From Halarcobacter ebronensis (GTDB taxonomy: Bacteria; Campylobacterota; Campylobacteria; Campylobacterales; Arcobacteraceae): DNA of 64,000 nt. The stretch is taken from positions 2,790,001-2,854,000 of the forward strand of contig NZ_CP053836.1 in the NCBI RefSeq assembly GCF_013201825.1, in the 5' to 3' direction. Of this stretch, positions 40,742 to 45,868 are shown piece by piece. Below the pieces are notes generated by a model, which worked only from the letters and a program-made list of their open reading frames with translations, did no database searches and was not told where the DNA came from. Every line of letters begins with the position of its first letter. Within the stretch, counting starts at the first letter, position 1. The position numbers and the translations under genes were made by a program.

Positions 40742-41701
40742 ATCACTTACATTTACTGTTGCATTACTTGTTGAATCAACATTATCATATCCTCCTCCTG
40801 ATGTTTCTACAATTGAAACATCAAATGAACTTGGATCTTTCCACACATCTTCATCATTATTAATTGGTATTTCTATAGTTATACTAGTCTCACCCACTGG
40901 AATCGTAACTTGAATTGGATTATTGTTTTCATCAGTTTGATTTAATGTAATTACTAAAGGTGTGCCTTGTGGAGCATTATCTACACTTACAGTAATTGTA
41001 GCTGTTTCTTCTCCCTCATTTACATTATCTCCTAATAAACTAATAATGACATCATTGTCCGTGTCCGTGTCCGTATCCGTGTCCGTATCCGTGTCAGTAT
41101 CTGTGTCTGTATCACTATCTGTATCTGTGTCGGCATCAGTATCACTATCGCCTTCTATTCTTTCTCCTCTATTGGTTGCCCCAGCAGGAGTTGGCACATC
41201 ATTACTGTCTTCGATTATACTTACACTTCCATCACTTGCTATATTATCCCCAGCAGCAGCAGCATCTAAAAGCTCAGCTAAACTTCCAAAATTATCAATT
41301 ATTGCACCATCAATATCAGCTAAAGAACTAACACTAAGAGACTCTTTTAAAGCATTTATTATCTCTCCACCTTGAAAATCAGGATTATTAACTGCATCTA
41401 AAATCTCTTTTTCACCATCAGTAGTAGAAGATACTCCAAGGGCTGTATTTAAAGCAAAAATATCATCTGGCTTATTGTTTTTTATAAGCTCCGCCATATT
41501 ATCAAGAAGAATTTCGAATTTCTGACCATCTTCCATTAAAAACAGCTTTATGTTCTCTTCTCCTCCTGATAGAGAAAAAGTATACTTATTTGCTCCTAAA
41601 AAATAGAATTGCTCACCTTCTAGTGGCTTTAGTTCCATTTTATTGCTTACATCAAGTTGTTCTATTTCACCATTTATGTGTCTAATTATTAGTTTCATCA
41701 T
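32165..41701 (-). CDS. N-terminal part of the giant adhesin as it reads in this sequence
   Basis: This uninterrupted frame encodes 3,178 residues: the retention module, the Asp-Thr linker, one Calx-beta-like domain and about 27.6 of the 103-residue repeats. It then shifts frame at 32201-32203 and ends with about a dozen wrong residues. The start has two ATG codons in a row (41701 and 41698), with AAAAGG upstream; the second gives better spacing. The N-terminus MKLIIRHINGEIEQLDVSNK resembles retention modules of LapA-type adhesins, which stay plugged in the outer-membrane channel. A product ending here would lack the C-terminal signal needed to enter the T1SS. Confidence 0.8.
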   Translation of the reverse strand: MMKLIIRHINGEIEQLDVSNKMELKPLEGEQFYFLGANKYTFSLSGGEENIKLFLMEDGQKFEILLDNMAELIKNNKPDDIFALNTALGVSSTTDGEKEILDAVNNPDFQGGEIINALKESLSVSSLADIDGAIIDNFGSLAELLDAAAAGDNIASDGSVSIIEDSNDVPTPAGATNRGERIEGDSDTDADTDTDSDTDTDTDTDTDTDTDTDTDNDVIISLLGDNVNEGEETATITVSVDNAPQGTPLVITLNQTDENNNPIQVTIPVGETSITIEIPINNDEDVWKDPSSFDVSIVETSGGGYDNVDSTSNATVNVSDTIDKTTLTLNDVNVDEGAGTATIGATLDHTPQTELIVTLSNGATVTFGTDYVAGTVVQSTEFNIQGDDVYNDGESYNVSVTSTTGGNFESLDTTDTSKVTVSDTIDKTTLTLNDVNVDEGAGTATIGATLDHTPQTELIVTLSNGATVTFGTDYVAGTVVQSTEFNIQGDDVYNDGESYNVSVTSTTGGNFESLDTTDTSKVTVSDTIDKTTLTLNDVNVDEGAGTATIGATLDHTPQTELIVTLSNGATVTFGTDYVAGTVVQSTEFNIQGDDVYNDGESYNVSVTSTTGGNFESLDTTDTSKVTVSDTIDKTTLTLNDVNVDEGAGTATIGATLDHTPQTELIVTLSNGATVTFGTDYVAGTVVQSTEFNIQGDDVYNDGESYNVSVTSTTGGNFESLDTTDTSKVTVSDTIDKTTLTLNDVNVDEGAGTATIGATLDHTPQTELIVTLSNGATVTFGTDYVAGTVVQSTEFNIQGDDVYNDGESYNVSVTSTTGGNFESLDTTDTSKVTVSDTIDKTTLTLNDVNVDEGAGTATIGATLDHTPQTELIVTLSNGATVTFGTDYVAGTVVQSTEFNIQGDDVYNDGESYNVSVTSTTGGNFESLDTTDTSKVTVSDTIDKTTLTLNDVNVDEGAGTATIGATLDHTPQTELIVTLSNGATVTFGTDYVAGTVVQSTEFNIQGDDVYNDGESYNVSVTSTTGGNFESLDTTDTSKVTVSDTIDKTTLTLNDVNVDEGAGTATIGATLDHTPQTELIVTLSNGATVTFGTDYVAGTVVQSTEFNIQGDDVYNDGESYNVSVTSTTGGNFESLDTTDTSKVTVSDTIDKTTLTLNDVNVDEGAGTATIGATLDHTPQTELIVTLSNGATVTFGTDYVAGTVVQSTEFNIQGDDVYNDGESYNVSVTSTTGGNFESLDTTDTSKVTVSDTIDKTTLTLNDVNVDEGAGTATIGATLDHTPQTELIVTLSNGATVTFGTDYVAGTVVQSTEFNIQGDDVYNDGESYNVSVTSTTGGNFESLDTTDTSKVTVSDTIDKTTLTLNDVNVDEGAGTATIGATLDHTPQTELIVTLSNGATVTFGTDYVAGTVVQSTEFNIQGDDVYNDGESYNVSVTSTTGGNFESLDTTDTSKVTVSDTIDKTTLTLNDVNVDEGAGTATIGATLDHTPQTELIVTLSNGATVTFGTDYVAGTVVQSTEFNIQGDDVYNDGESYNVSVTSTTGGNFESLDTTDTSKVTVSDTIDKTTLTLNDVNVDEGAGTATIGATLDHTPQTELIVTLSNGATVTFGTDYVAGTVVQSTEFNIQGDDVYNDGESYNVSVTSTTGGNFESLDTTDTSKVTVSDTIDKTTLTLNDVNVDEGAGTATIGATLDHTPQTELIVTLSNGATVTFGTDYVAGTVVQSTEFNIQGDDVYNDGESYNVSVTSTTGGNFESLDTTDTSKVTVSDTIDKTTLTLNDVNVDEGAGTATIGATLDHTPQTELIVTLSNGATVTFGTDYVAGTVVQSTEFNIQGDDVYNDGESYNVSVTSTTGGNFESLDTTDTSKVTVSDTIDKTTLTLNDVNVDEGAGTATIGATLDHTPQTELIVTLSNGATVTFGTDYVAGTVVQSTEFNIQGDDVYNDGESYNVSVTSTTGGNFESLDTTDTSKVTVSDTIDKTTLTLNDVNVDEGAGTATIGATLDHTPQTELIVTLSNGATVTFGTDYVAGTVVQSTEFNIQGDDVYNDGESYNVSVTSTTGGNFESLDTTDTSKVTVSDTIDKTTLTLNDVNVDEGAGTATIGATLDHTPQTELIVTLSNGATVTFGTDYVAGTVVQSTEFNIQGDDVYNDGESYNVSVTSTTGGNFESLDTTDTSKVTVSDTIDKTTLTLNDVNVDEGAGTATIGATLDHTPQTELIVTLSNGATVTFGTDYVAGTVVQSTEFNIQGDDVYNDGESYNVSVTSTTGGNFESLDTTDTSKVTVSDTIDKTTLTLNDVNVDEGAGTATIGATLDHTPQTELIVTLSNGATVTFGTDYVAGTVVQSTEFNIQGDDVYNDGESYNVSVTSTTGGNFESLDTTDTSKVTVSDTIDKTTLTLNDVNVDEGAGTATIGATLDHTPQTELIVTLSNGATVTFGTDYVAGTVVQSTEFNIQGDDVYNDGESYNVSVTSTTGGNFESLDTTDTSKVTVSDTIDKTTLTLNDVNVDEGAGTATIGATLDHTPQTELIVTLSNGATVTFGTDYVAGTVVQSTEFNIQGDDVYNDGESYNVSVTSTTGGNFESLDTTDTSKVTVSDTIDKTTLTLNDVNVDEGAGTATIGATLDHTPQTELIVTLSNGATVTFGTDYVAGTVVQSTEFNIQGDDVYNDGESYNVSVTSTTGGNFESLDTTDTSKVTVSDTIDKTTLTLNDVNVDEGAGTATIGATLDHTPQTELIVTLSNGATVTFGTDYVAGTVVQSTEFNIQGDDVYNDGESYNVSVTSTTGGNFESLDTTDTSKVTVSDTIDKTTLTLNDVNVDEGAGTATIGATLDHTPQTELIVTLSNGATVTFGTDYVAGTVVQSTEFNIQGDDVYNDGESYNVSVTSTTGGNFESLDTTDTSKVTVSDTIDKTTLTLNDVNVDEGAGTATIGATLDHTPQTELIVTLSNGATVTFGTDYVAGTVVQSTEFNIQGDDVYNDGESYNVSVTSTTGGNFESLDTTDTSKVTVSDTIDKTTLTLNDVNVDEGAGTATIGATLDHTPQTELIVTLSNGATVTFGTDYVAGTVVQSTEFNIQGDDVYNDGESYNVSVTSTTGGNFESLDTTDTSKVTVSDTIDKTTLTLNDVNVDEGAGTATIGATLDHTPQTELIVTLSNGATVTFGTDYVAGTVVQSTEFNIQGMMYITMVRVIM
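41057..41150 (-). repeat. Asp-Thr hexanucleotide repeat (linker)
   Basis: A run of 6-base units (GTCCGT, GTATCC and variants on the plus strand) encodes alternating Asp-Thr with a few Ser and Ala over about 31 residues. It joins the retention module to the first extracellular domain. Changes in unit number keep the frame, so length may vary between strains. Confidence 0.8.
41248..41262 (-). other. Candidate LapG-type cleavage site in the adhesin
   Basis: The codons encode Ala-Ala-Ala-Ala-Gly in the context LLDAAAAGDNIA, near residue 147. LapG proteases cut LapA-type adhesins between two Ala residues that precede Gly, at the end of the retention module. Placement just before the linker fits. 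No lapG or lapD is in the window. Confidence 0.55.
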
Positions 41702-41733
41702 AGTGCCTTTTGGGAATAATTTTTTTATACACT

Positions 41734-41767
41734 AATATACAATAAATAAGTTGCTAAAAAGTTGCTA
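41734..41767 (-). promoter_or_regulatory. Adhesin promoter with tandem AAGTTGCTA repeats
   Basis: AAGTTGCTA occurs at 41748-41756 and again at 41759-41767 (plus strand), 11 bases apart, which is one helical turn. A -10-like TATATT (minus strand, 41734-41739) follows. The pair lies 47-66 bases upstream of the adhesin start and resembles the pair at 17800-17820 upstream of tolC in sequence, orientation and distance. Confidence 0.55.
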
Positions 41768-41787
41768 TGTAAGGTTTTTATAAATTT

Positions 41788-42375
41788 TTATATTATAGAT
41801 TTAAAGGGCGATTCAAAGAGGTTTTGATAATTTTTTATATATTCTTCCAGAGGCATACAGAAAGCCTCTAAATCTGGTGCAATTCCCGCTTTCCAAAAAG
41901 GTGTAAAAATATTATGATATTGAAAAATAATTTTTGTAAACATATCACTGATTGCTGCACTTCCTCTAAGATATGGCATAGAATGACTCAACCACCAATG
42001 TATTTGAGCTACAATACCAACTAATTTATCTAAATCATTTTGATTTTCTATTTTATAGTTAATTGCATACTGATACAACATTTCAACTATTTCCCATACT
42101 TTTGAAATATTTATAATTTCTTGCATTTTAGTAATATTTTTCGTTCGCGGAATACCAATTGGAACACATTTAAAGCTAGATTTCTCCCAATATCTTAACT
42201 TAAAAGTAAAAGAGTAATCTCTATGGTATAAAGCAAGTATAAAATCACAAATATCTTTTGCTTTCCAAGGCATGTTCTCCTTTGGAAAATATTGATTATA
42301 ATAGATAAAAGCCTCTTGCTCAAGATATTCAGGAGAATCCTCAGGGGGAAGTAACTTTAAAAACTTGTCTCTCAA
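41788..42375 (-). CDS. Unknown protein with a YLRGSAAISDMF motif
   Basis: A 195-residue soluble protein with many aromatic residues. The most striking stretch is IHWWLSHSMPYLRGSAAISD near residues 123-142, which looks like a conserved core rather than random sequence. No signal peptide, membrane helix or known catalytic motif is visible. The start codon is TTG (42373-42375) with GAGGAG about nine bases upstream. It follows the 39-residue ORF and the alpha/alpha-toroid gene in the same direction, with small gaps, so the three may be one operon. I do not recognise the family. Confidence 0.65.
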   Translation of the reverse strand: MRDKFLKLLPPEDSPEYLEQEAFIYYNQYFPKENMPWKAKDICDFILALYHRDYSFTFKLRYWEKSSFKCVPIGIPRTKNITKMQEIINISKVWEIVEMLYQYAINYKIENQNDLDKLVGIVAQIHWWLSHSMPYLRGSAAISDMFTKIIFQYHNIFTPFWKAGIAPDLEAFCMPLEEYIKNYQNLFESPFKSII

Positions 42376-42394
42376 AAGATTTTACTCCTCTTTA

Positions 42395-42514
42395 TTAAGA
42401 CCATTTTACAGCTAAGACTCCTTTTGCAATAGCAATATCCATTGAATAAGCCCATCTTAAATCATGATTAGCTTCATTCTTTGAAATATTTATAAAAAGT
42501 CTATGTTTTATCAT
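42395..42514 (-). CDS. Small ORF of 39 residues
   Basis: An ATG at 42512-42514, preceded by AAAAGGATAA, opens a 39-residue frame starting MIKHRLFINISKNEANHDLR, continuing with WAYSMDIAIAKGVLAVKWS. The start lies 8 bases after the stop of the 603-residue gene, and the stop lies 19 bases before the next start. Good ribosome site and tight spacing argue that it is translated. It is too short to classify; it could also be the remnant of a larger gene. Confidence 0.45.
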   Translation of the reverse strand: MIKHRLFINISKNEANHDLRWAYSMDIAIAKGVLAVKWS

Positions 42515-42522
42515 TTATCCTT

Positions 42523-44334
42523 TTATTTCCATGCAAAAAGAAGTCTAATAAAAAAACAAGCTGCATGTTGTACAGAATCAACTCTAACCCATTGTCTTGT
42601 TAATTTAAATCTAAAGCTATGAAGAGCTTTATTAGGATTTATATGGCAATAATTTGATCTTTCATCATGGAAAGTTTTCATTAAGCCTTTTGCACTTAAA
42701 AGCATATGTTCCTTTATAAAAGTTGCCATTTTTTCATCTTTTAAATATTTTGCTAAATAGTAAGCACTAATTACTCCTTCACACCTTGATGCATCATGAT
42801 AAACATGATCTCCATAAGAGTAGAAAAAACCACCTATATAATCCTTATTAAAAGGAAAAGTATTCTTATTTGTATACATATGATCTATCATTTTTTTTGT
42901 ATCATTAAAGACAAAATCTATATAACTGTGTTTTTTAAATCCTTCAATTTTAACCCACTCTTCAACTGCTTGCATAAGCCATGAATCTGCTGGTAAAGTA
43001 TCAAAAAGTTCTTTATATTTTATTGGTCTTATATCCACTAAAAAATCCAATGCTTTTTCACTTAAAAATAAAACCTTATCTTTAAAACTTTTTTCAATAT
43101 TTTCAAAAAACCTTATATATAAAGCAAGTCCTAAAAGAGCTTCTCCTGGATAATAAAAAGAAAAAAGTGCTTTTTTTATCTTTTCATTTGGATTTATTAT
43201 TGGATTTCCACCATCAATTTGAGGATGAATAAAATAACCTAACATCTCTCCCTTTTCATCGATTTGATTTAAAATATGTCTTACAAGTCCCTTGACTTGT
43301 TTCTCATATTCAAGTGATTTTGTATGAATATAGTAGTGCATCAATGCCACCAACGCAATCCCCGCTCCACCCAATTTTGATTTTTTATTAAAAAAAGGAA
43401 AACAAGCATATTCTCCTTTATAATTGTGCTCTTTAAAGGTTGTTAATAAAAACTCTATTGACTCTTTTGCTTTTTCTAAATAGATACTGTTTTTTGAAAA
43501 TTCATATGCTCTTAAAAGGGTTATTGTCCCACCTGAATGTCTTAAAATATTGTTATATAAAGGATTTACCATATTTGGATGCATTTCATCAATAATTGTA
43601 TCTTTATATGGATCATAAAAGTATAGAAAACTTCCATCTTTATTCATATTTTTTATTAACCAATCTACACTTTTAAAAGTTTTATCATAAACTATATCTT
43701 TATTAAATTCTATTGGAAGAGGATAACCTCTTTCTAATTGTAAAACTTCATCTTTGTAGCTTATATAAGCCAATGATTCTATAAAAGTATATTTTATATC
43801 TTCCCTTCTCATTAAATGAACTCTTTGACTGATTTCATTTGTCTTTTTAGCAATGTCACACTGTTTTGATAAAAAATTTAGTAATTGGTTTACACTCATA
43901 ATTGATTTTGTATAAGAATCAGTTGGCATAAAATAGTTTGTATTCCCTTTATATTGCCACTTTAAGCCATTAACACCAGGTTCAAATCTATTTGGTGAAG
44001 TCATTTTCATGGTTGTCAGATTTCTAATATTACAAGGGTACTCTTTAGTTACTATTTCAAAGAGAATTCTACATTTGTTACTACTTATAAGGTCAAATTT
44101 AACAAAGTTTTTATTGGTTTTCAATTTAAAAAGAATTCTACTTATGGTTATTTGTAAATTTTCTCTTTTTGAACCCCATTTAATAGGCGGCAATCCTTCT
44201 TGAAAAAGAGTTATATATACTTGTGAGATTTGTGGATTAAAGTTTAGATTTATATTTGGATTTAACAAAAAAGGTTTATTTAAAAAAAGTGCTTCTCTTA
44301 TATCTTTTAATAACAACTCTATATTCTCAATCAT
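42523..44334 (-). CDS. Alpha/alpha-toroid (six-hairpin glycosidase-like) protein of unknown function
   Basis: A 603-residue protein without a signal peptide. The N-terminal 190 residues form a mixed domain that I cannot assign. Residues about 215-600 look like an alpha/alpha toroid as in glycoside hydrolases, epimerases and lyases: repeated helix pairs such as ILRHSGGTITLLRAYEFSKN and GGAGIALVALMHYYIHTKSL, with SFYYPGEALLGLALYIRFFE and LPADSWLMQAVEEWVK further on. Histidine-rich loops (YGDHVYHDASRCEGVISAYY, and FHDERSNYCH) could form a metal or sugar site. It heads a possible operon with the 39-residue ORF and the RGSAAI protein. The substrate is unknown and catalytic activity is not assured. 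Confidence 0.65.
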   Translation of the reverse strand: MIENIELLLKDIREALFLNKPFLLNPNINLNFNPQISQVYITLFQEGLPPIKWGSKRENLQITISRILFKLKTNKNFVKFDLISSNKCRILFEIVTKEYPCNIRNLTTMKMTSPNRFEPGVNGLKWQYKGNTNYFMPTDSYTKSIMSVNQLLNFLSKQCDIAKKTNEISQRVHLMRREDIKYTFIESLAYISYKDEVLQLERGYPLPIEFNKDIVYDKTFKSVDWLIKNMNKDGSFLYFYDPYKDTIIDEMHPNMVNPLYNNILRHSGGTITLLRAYEFSKNSIYLEKAKESIEFLLTTFKEHNYKGEYACFPFFNKKSKLGGAGIALVALMHYYIHTKSLEYEKQVKGLVRHILNQIDEKGEMLGYFIHPQIDGGNPIINPNEKIKKALFSFYYPGEALLGLALYIRFFENIEKSFKDKVLFLSEKALDFLVDIRPIKYKELFDTLPADSWLMQAVEEWVKIEGFKKHSYIDFVFNDTKKMIDHMYTNKNTFPFNKDYIGGFFYSYGDHVYHDASRCEGVISAYYLAKYLKDEKMATFIKEHMLLSAKGLMKTFHDERSNYCHINPNKALHSFRFKLTRQWVRVDSVQHAACFFIRLLFAWK

Positions 44335-44501
44335 TTAATCCTCATAATTTTACTACTTACTATAAATAACCAATCATTATACACTTAGCTTATTAATGAA
44401 AAAATAAACTCTTTTAAAATTTTCAAAAAAATATTTTGCTATTTATTCTTTTATTATTAATTTTTTGATAAATTTTATTTATATATAAAAAGGAGAATAA
44501 T

Positions 44502-44801
44502 ATAAATAGAGTTACTAAAATCTTATCTATTATTGCACTTACAATTATTACATTAGCTACTATTACTTCAATATACTTACATCATAAGATGAAAGAGGAG
44601 TTAATCATATATTATCTTCTTGTAAATGAGATACAAACATTAAATGATACGTACACACTTTGTAGTGGTTTGCTAATAGTAAACCCAACAAAACAGAACA
44701 TTCAACAATGTAACTATATTTACGAAAAAATCAAAATTAAAGTTGCACAAGTTGAAAAACAGTGTCCTTACATCACTTTTTACTCTAAATATATAAATTA
44801 A
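44502..44801 (+). CDS. Small single-helix membrane protein, apparent ATA start
   Basis: The frame is open from 44502 to 44801 (99 residues). The first in-frame ATG is at 44589, but it would cut off a clear membrane helix encoded upstream (VTKILSIIALTIITLATITS). AGGAG lies at 44491-44495, six bases before an ATA codon at 44502, the normal place for a start. I therefore propose initiation at ATA, or an ATG mutated or misread as ATA. The C-terminal part holds three cysteines (TLCSG, QQCNY, KQCPY) and would face the periplasm if the helix inserts in the usual way. Family not recognised. Confidence 0.5.
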   Translation: MNRVTKILSIIALTIITLATITSIYLHHKMKEELIIYYLLVNEIQTLNDTYTLCSGLLIVNPTKQNIQQCNYIYEKIKIKVAQVEKQCPYITFYSKYIN

Positions 44802-44934
44802 TAGTCAAAATCATATTTAAACTATTTACATAAATAATTTTTTATGTTAGTATAATAGCATTTTATTATGTTTTTAATTATTAGATAATAATTTTTAAAA
44901 ATCTTTAGACAAAATTTTTTTCATGGAGTCATCA

Positions 44935-45162
44935 ATGCAAAAAAGAGAGAGTCTTGCCAAATCTACTTTTAAATACCTTCTTGCGAGTTTTTTCGTCTGG
45001 TGTTTTCCCCTTGGTGCAATAATTTATAACACAATAATAGGCGAAGATATTATACAACTAAATATTTTATTAGGATTTATAACAGGTGTGATAATTAATA
45101 TTATTTGGGATTATTTACAAATCTGTAGACAAAAAAAAGAGTATCATAAGTATTACTTATGA
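44935..45162 (+). CDS. Small inner-membrane protein
   Basis: A 75-residue protein with two predicted helices, YLLASFFVWCFPLGAIIYNT (about 15-34) and a second beginning LNILLGFITGVIINIIWDYL (about 43-62), plus basic ends that would stay in the cytoplasm. An ATG at 44923 is also in frame, but GGAG six bases before the ATG at 44935 supports the later start (MQKRESLAK). Its stop codon lies inside a strong hairpin. No family recognised. Confidence 0.6.
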   Translation: MQKRESLAKSTFKYLLASFFVWCFPLGAIIYNTIIGEDIIQLNILLGFITGVIINIIWDYLQICRQKKEYHKYYL

Positions 45163-45169
45163 TACTCTT
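45137..45169 (-). terminator. Strong hairpin, intrinsic terminator only on the minus strand
   Basis: A perfect 15-bp stem (AAGAGTATCATAAGT / ACTTATGATACTCTT) has a 3-base loop and spans the stop codon of the small membrane gene. An A8 run (45131-45138) lies on the left, so the T tract follows the hairpin only for minus-strand transcripts. No minus-strand gene is seen to the right. Confidence 0.55.
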
Positions 45170-45388
45170 AATAGATATGCATGAAATTAATCAAGGAAAT
45201 AATAACCATACTTTTATAAATCTACACTTAATTTACCATAAGTTTAAATTATAATACTAATTTTTTTTAAAATTTAATATCTTTTTTAAAAAAAGTAAAT
45301 TAATTTGTTTTTTTATTAAATATACAAAGAAGTAATATTTCTGCAACTAAAAAAGTATATAATACAAAAACTATCAAAAGGATTTACA
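45163..45388. promoter_or_regulatory. Upstream region of the hox operon
   Basis: This 226-base gap has no coding frame. A -10 box TATAAT lies at 45358-45363, 25 bases before the hoxE start; the -35 region is AT-rich and has no clear consensus. On the other strand a TATAAT (45248-45253) points toward the hairpin at 45137-45169. Confidence 0.45.
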
Positions 45389-45868
45389 TTGTTAGCTACT
45401 GTACCCAATGATGCAAGATATAAAATGGTTGAAAAAACCATGAAAAAACTTAACTATGATAGAAGTGCTCTTATAGAGACACTTCATACAGCACAAGAGA
45501 CTTTTGGATATTTAGAAAATGAAACCCTAAAATTTATTGCAAGAAGATTAAAGCTTCCTTTTGCAAAAGTTTATGGTGTAGCAACATTCTATCACTTCTT
45601 TAGATTAAAACCCAAAGGGAAACATACTATAGTTGTGTGTATGGGAACTGCCTGTTATATTAAAAATGCTAATAAAATTCTTGAGAGATTAGAGAAAAAA
45701 TTTAATATAAAAGCAGGAGAAACTACAAAAGATGAATTACTTTCATTAATAAGTGCTAGATGTGTTGGTTCATGTTCTTTAGCACCTATTGCGATTTATG
45801 ATGATAAAACTGTTGGACATCTTTCAGTTGAAGAGTCTGAAAAAGAGGCAGAGGAGCTTATAAAATGA
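45389..45868 (+). CDS. hoxE: NAD-reducing hydrogenase diaphorase subunit HoxE
   Basis: A 159-residue subunit related to NuoE. Residues about 10-75 form the helical NuoE start, with TLHTAQETFGYL and GVATFYHFFRL. The C-terminal thioredoxin-like domain binds a [2Fe-2S] cluster through CMGTAC and CVGSC (four cysteines). The start is TTG at 45389 with AAAGGA upstream. It is the first gene of a five-subunit hox operon, and its stop overlaps the hoxF start by four bases. Electrons pass between hydrogen and NAD(P) through HoxEFU. Confidence 0.92.
   Translation: MLATVPNDARYKMVEKTMKKLNYDRSALIETLHTAQETFGYLENETLKFIARRLKLPFAKVYGVATFYHFFRLKPKGKHTIVVCMGTACYIKNANKILERLEKKFNIKAGETTKDELLSLISARCVGSCSLAPIAIYDDKTVGHLSVEESEKEAEELIK

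Larger units (their letters stand above)
19439..41701 (-). pseudogene. Giant LapA-like RTX adhesin gene, interrupted by three 1-base deletions
   Basis: With three single bases restored this is one reading frame of about 7,421 residues. Order: retention module (1-150), Ala-Ala-Gly site near 147-151, Asp-Thr linker (about 184-215), a Calx-beta-like domain (about 216-320), 57 repeats of 103 residues (321-6191), then 1,230 residues with another Calx-beta-like unit, cadherin-like and Ig-like domains, a von Willebrand A domain with DVSGSMN (about 7000-7210) and a T1SS-type C-terminus. The deletions shorten a CCCC run (plus strand) to CCC at 32201-32203, 25095-25097 and 23551-23553. Because there are three, the 5' and 3' parts end in the same frame. 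As written, translation stops at 32165 and the product lacks its secretion signal. I regard it as one gene, either miscalled or truly switched off. Likely role: cell-surface attachment and biofilm formation. Confidence 0.85.

Noticed and set aside
23263..40863. A series of 57 Leu-rich 63-residue frames on the plus strand, every 309 bases.
   Set aside because: They are the antisense reading of the adhesin repeat. They recur only because the repeat does, and have no ribosome sites or independent conservation.
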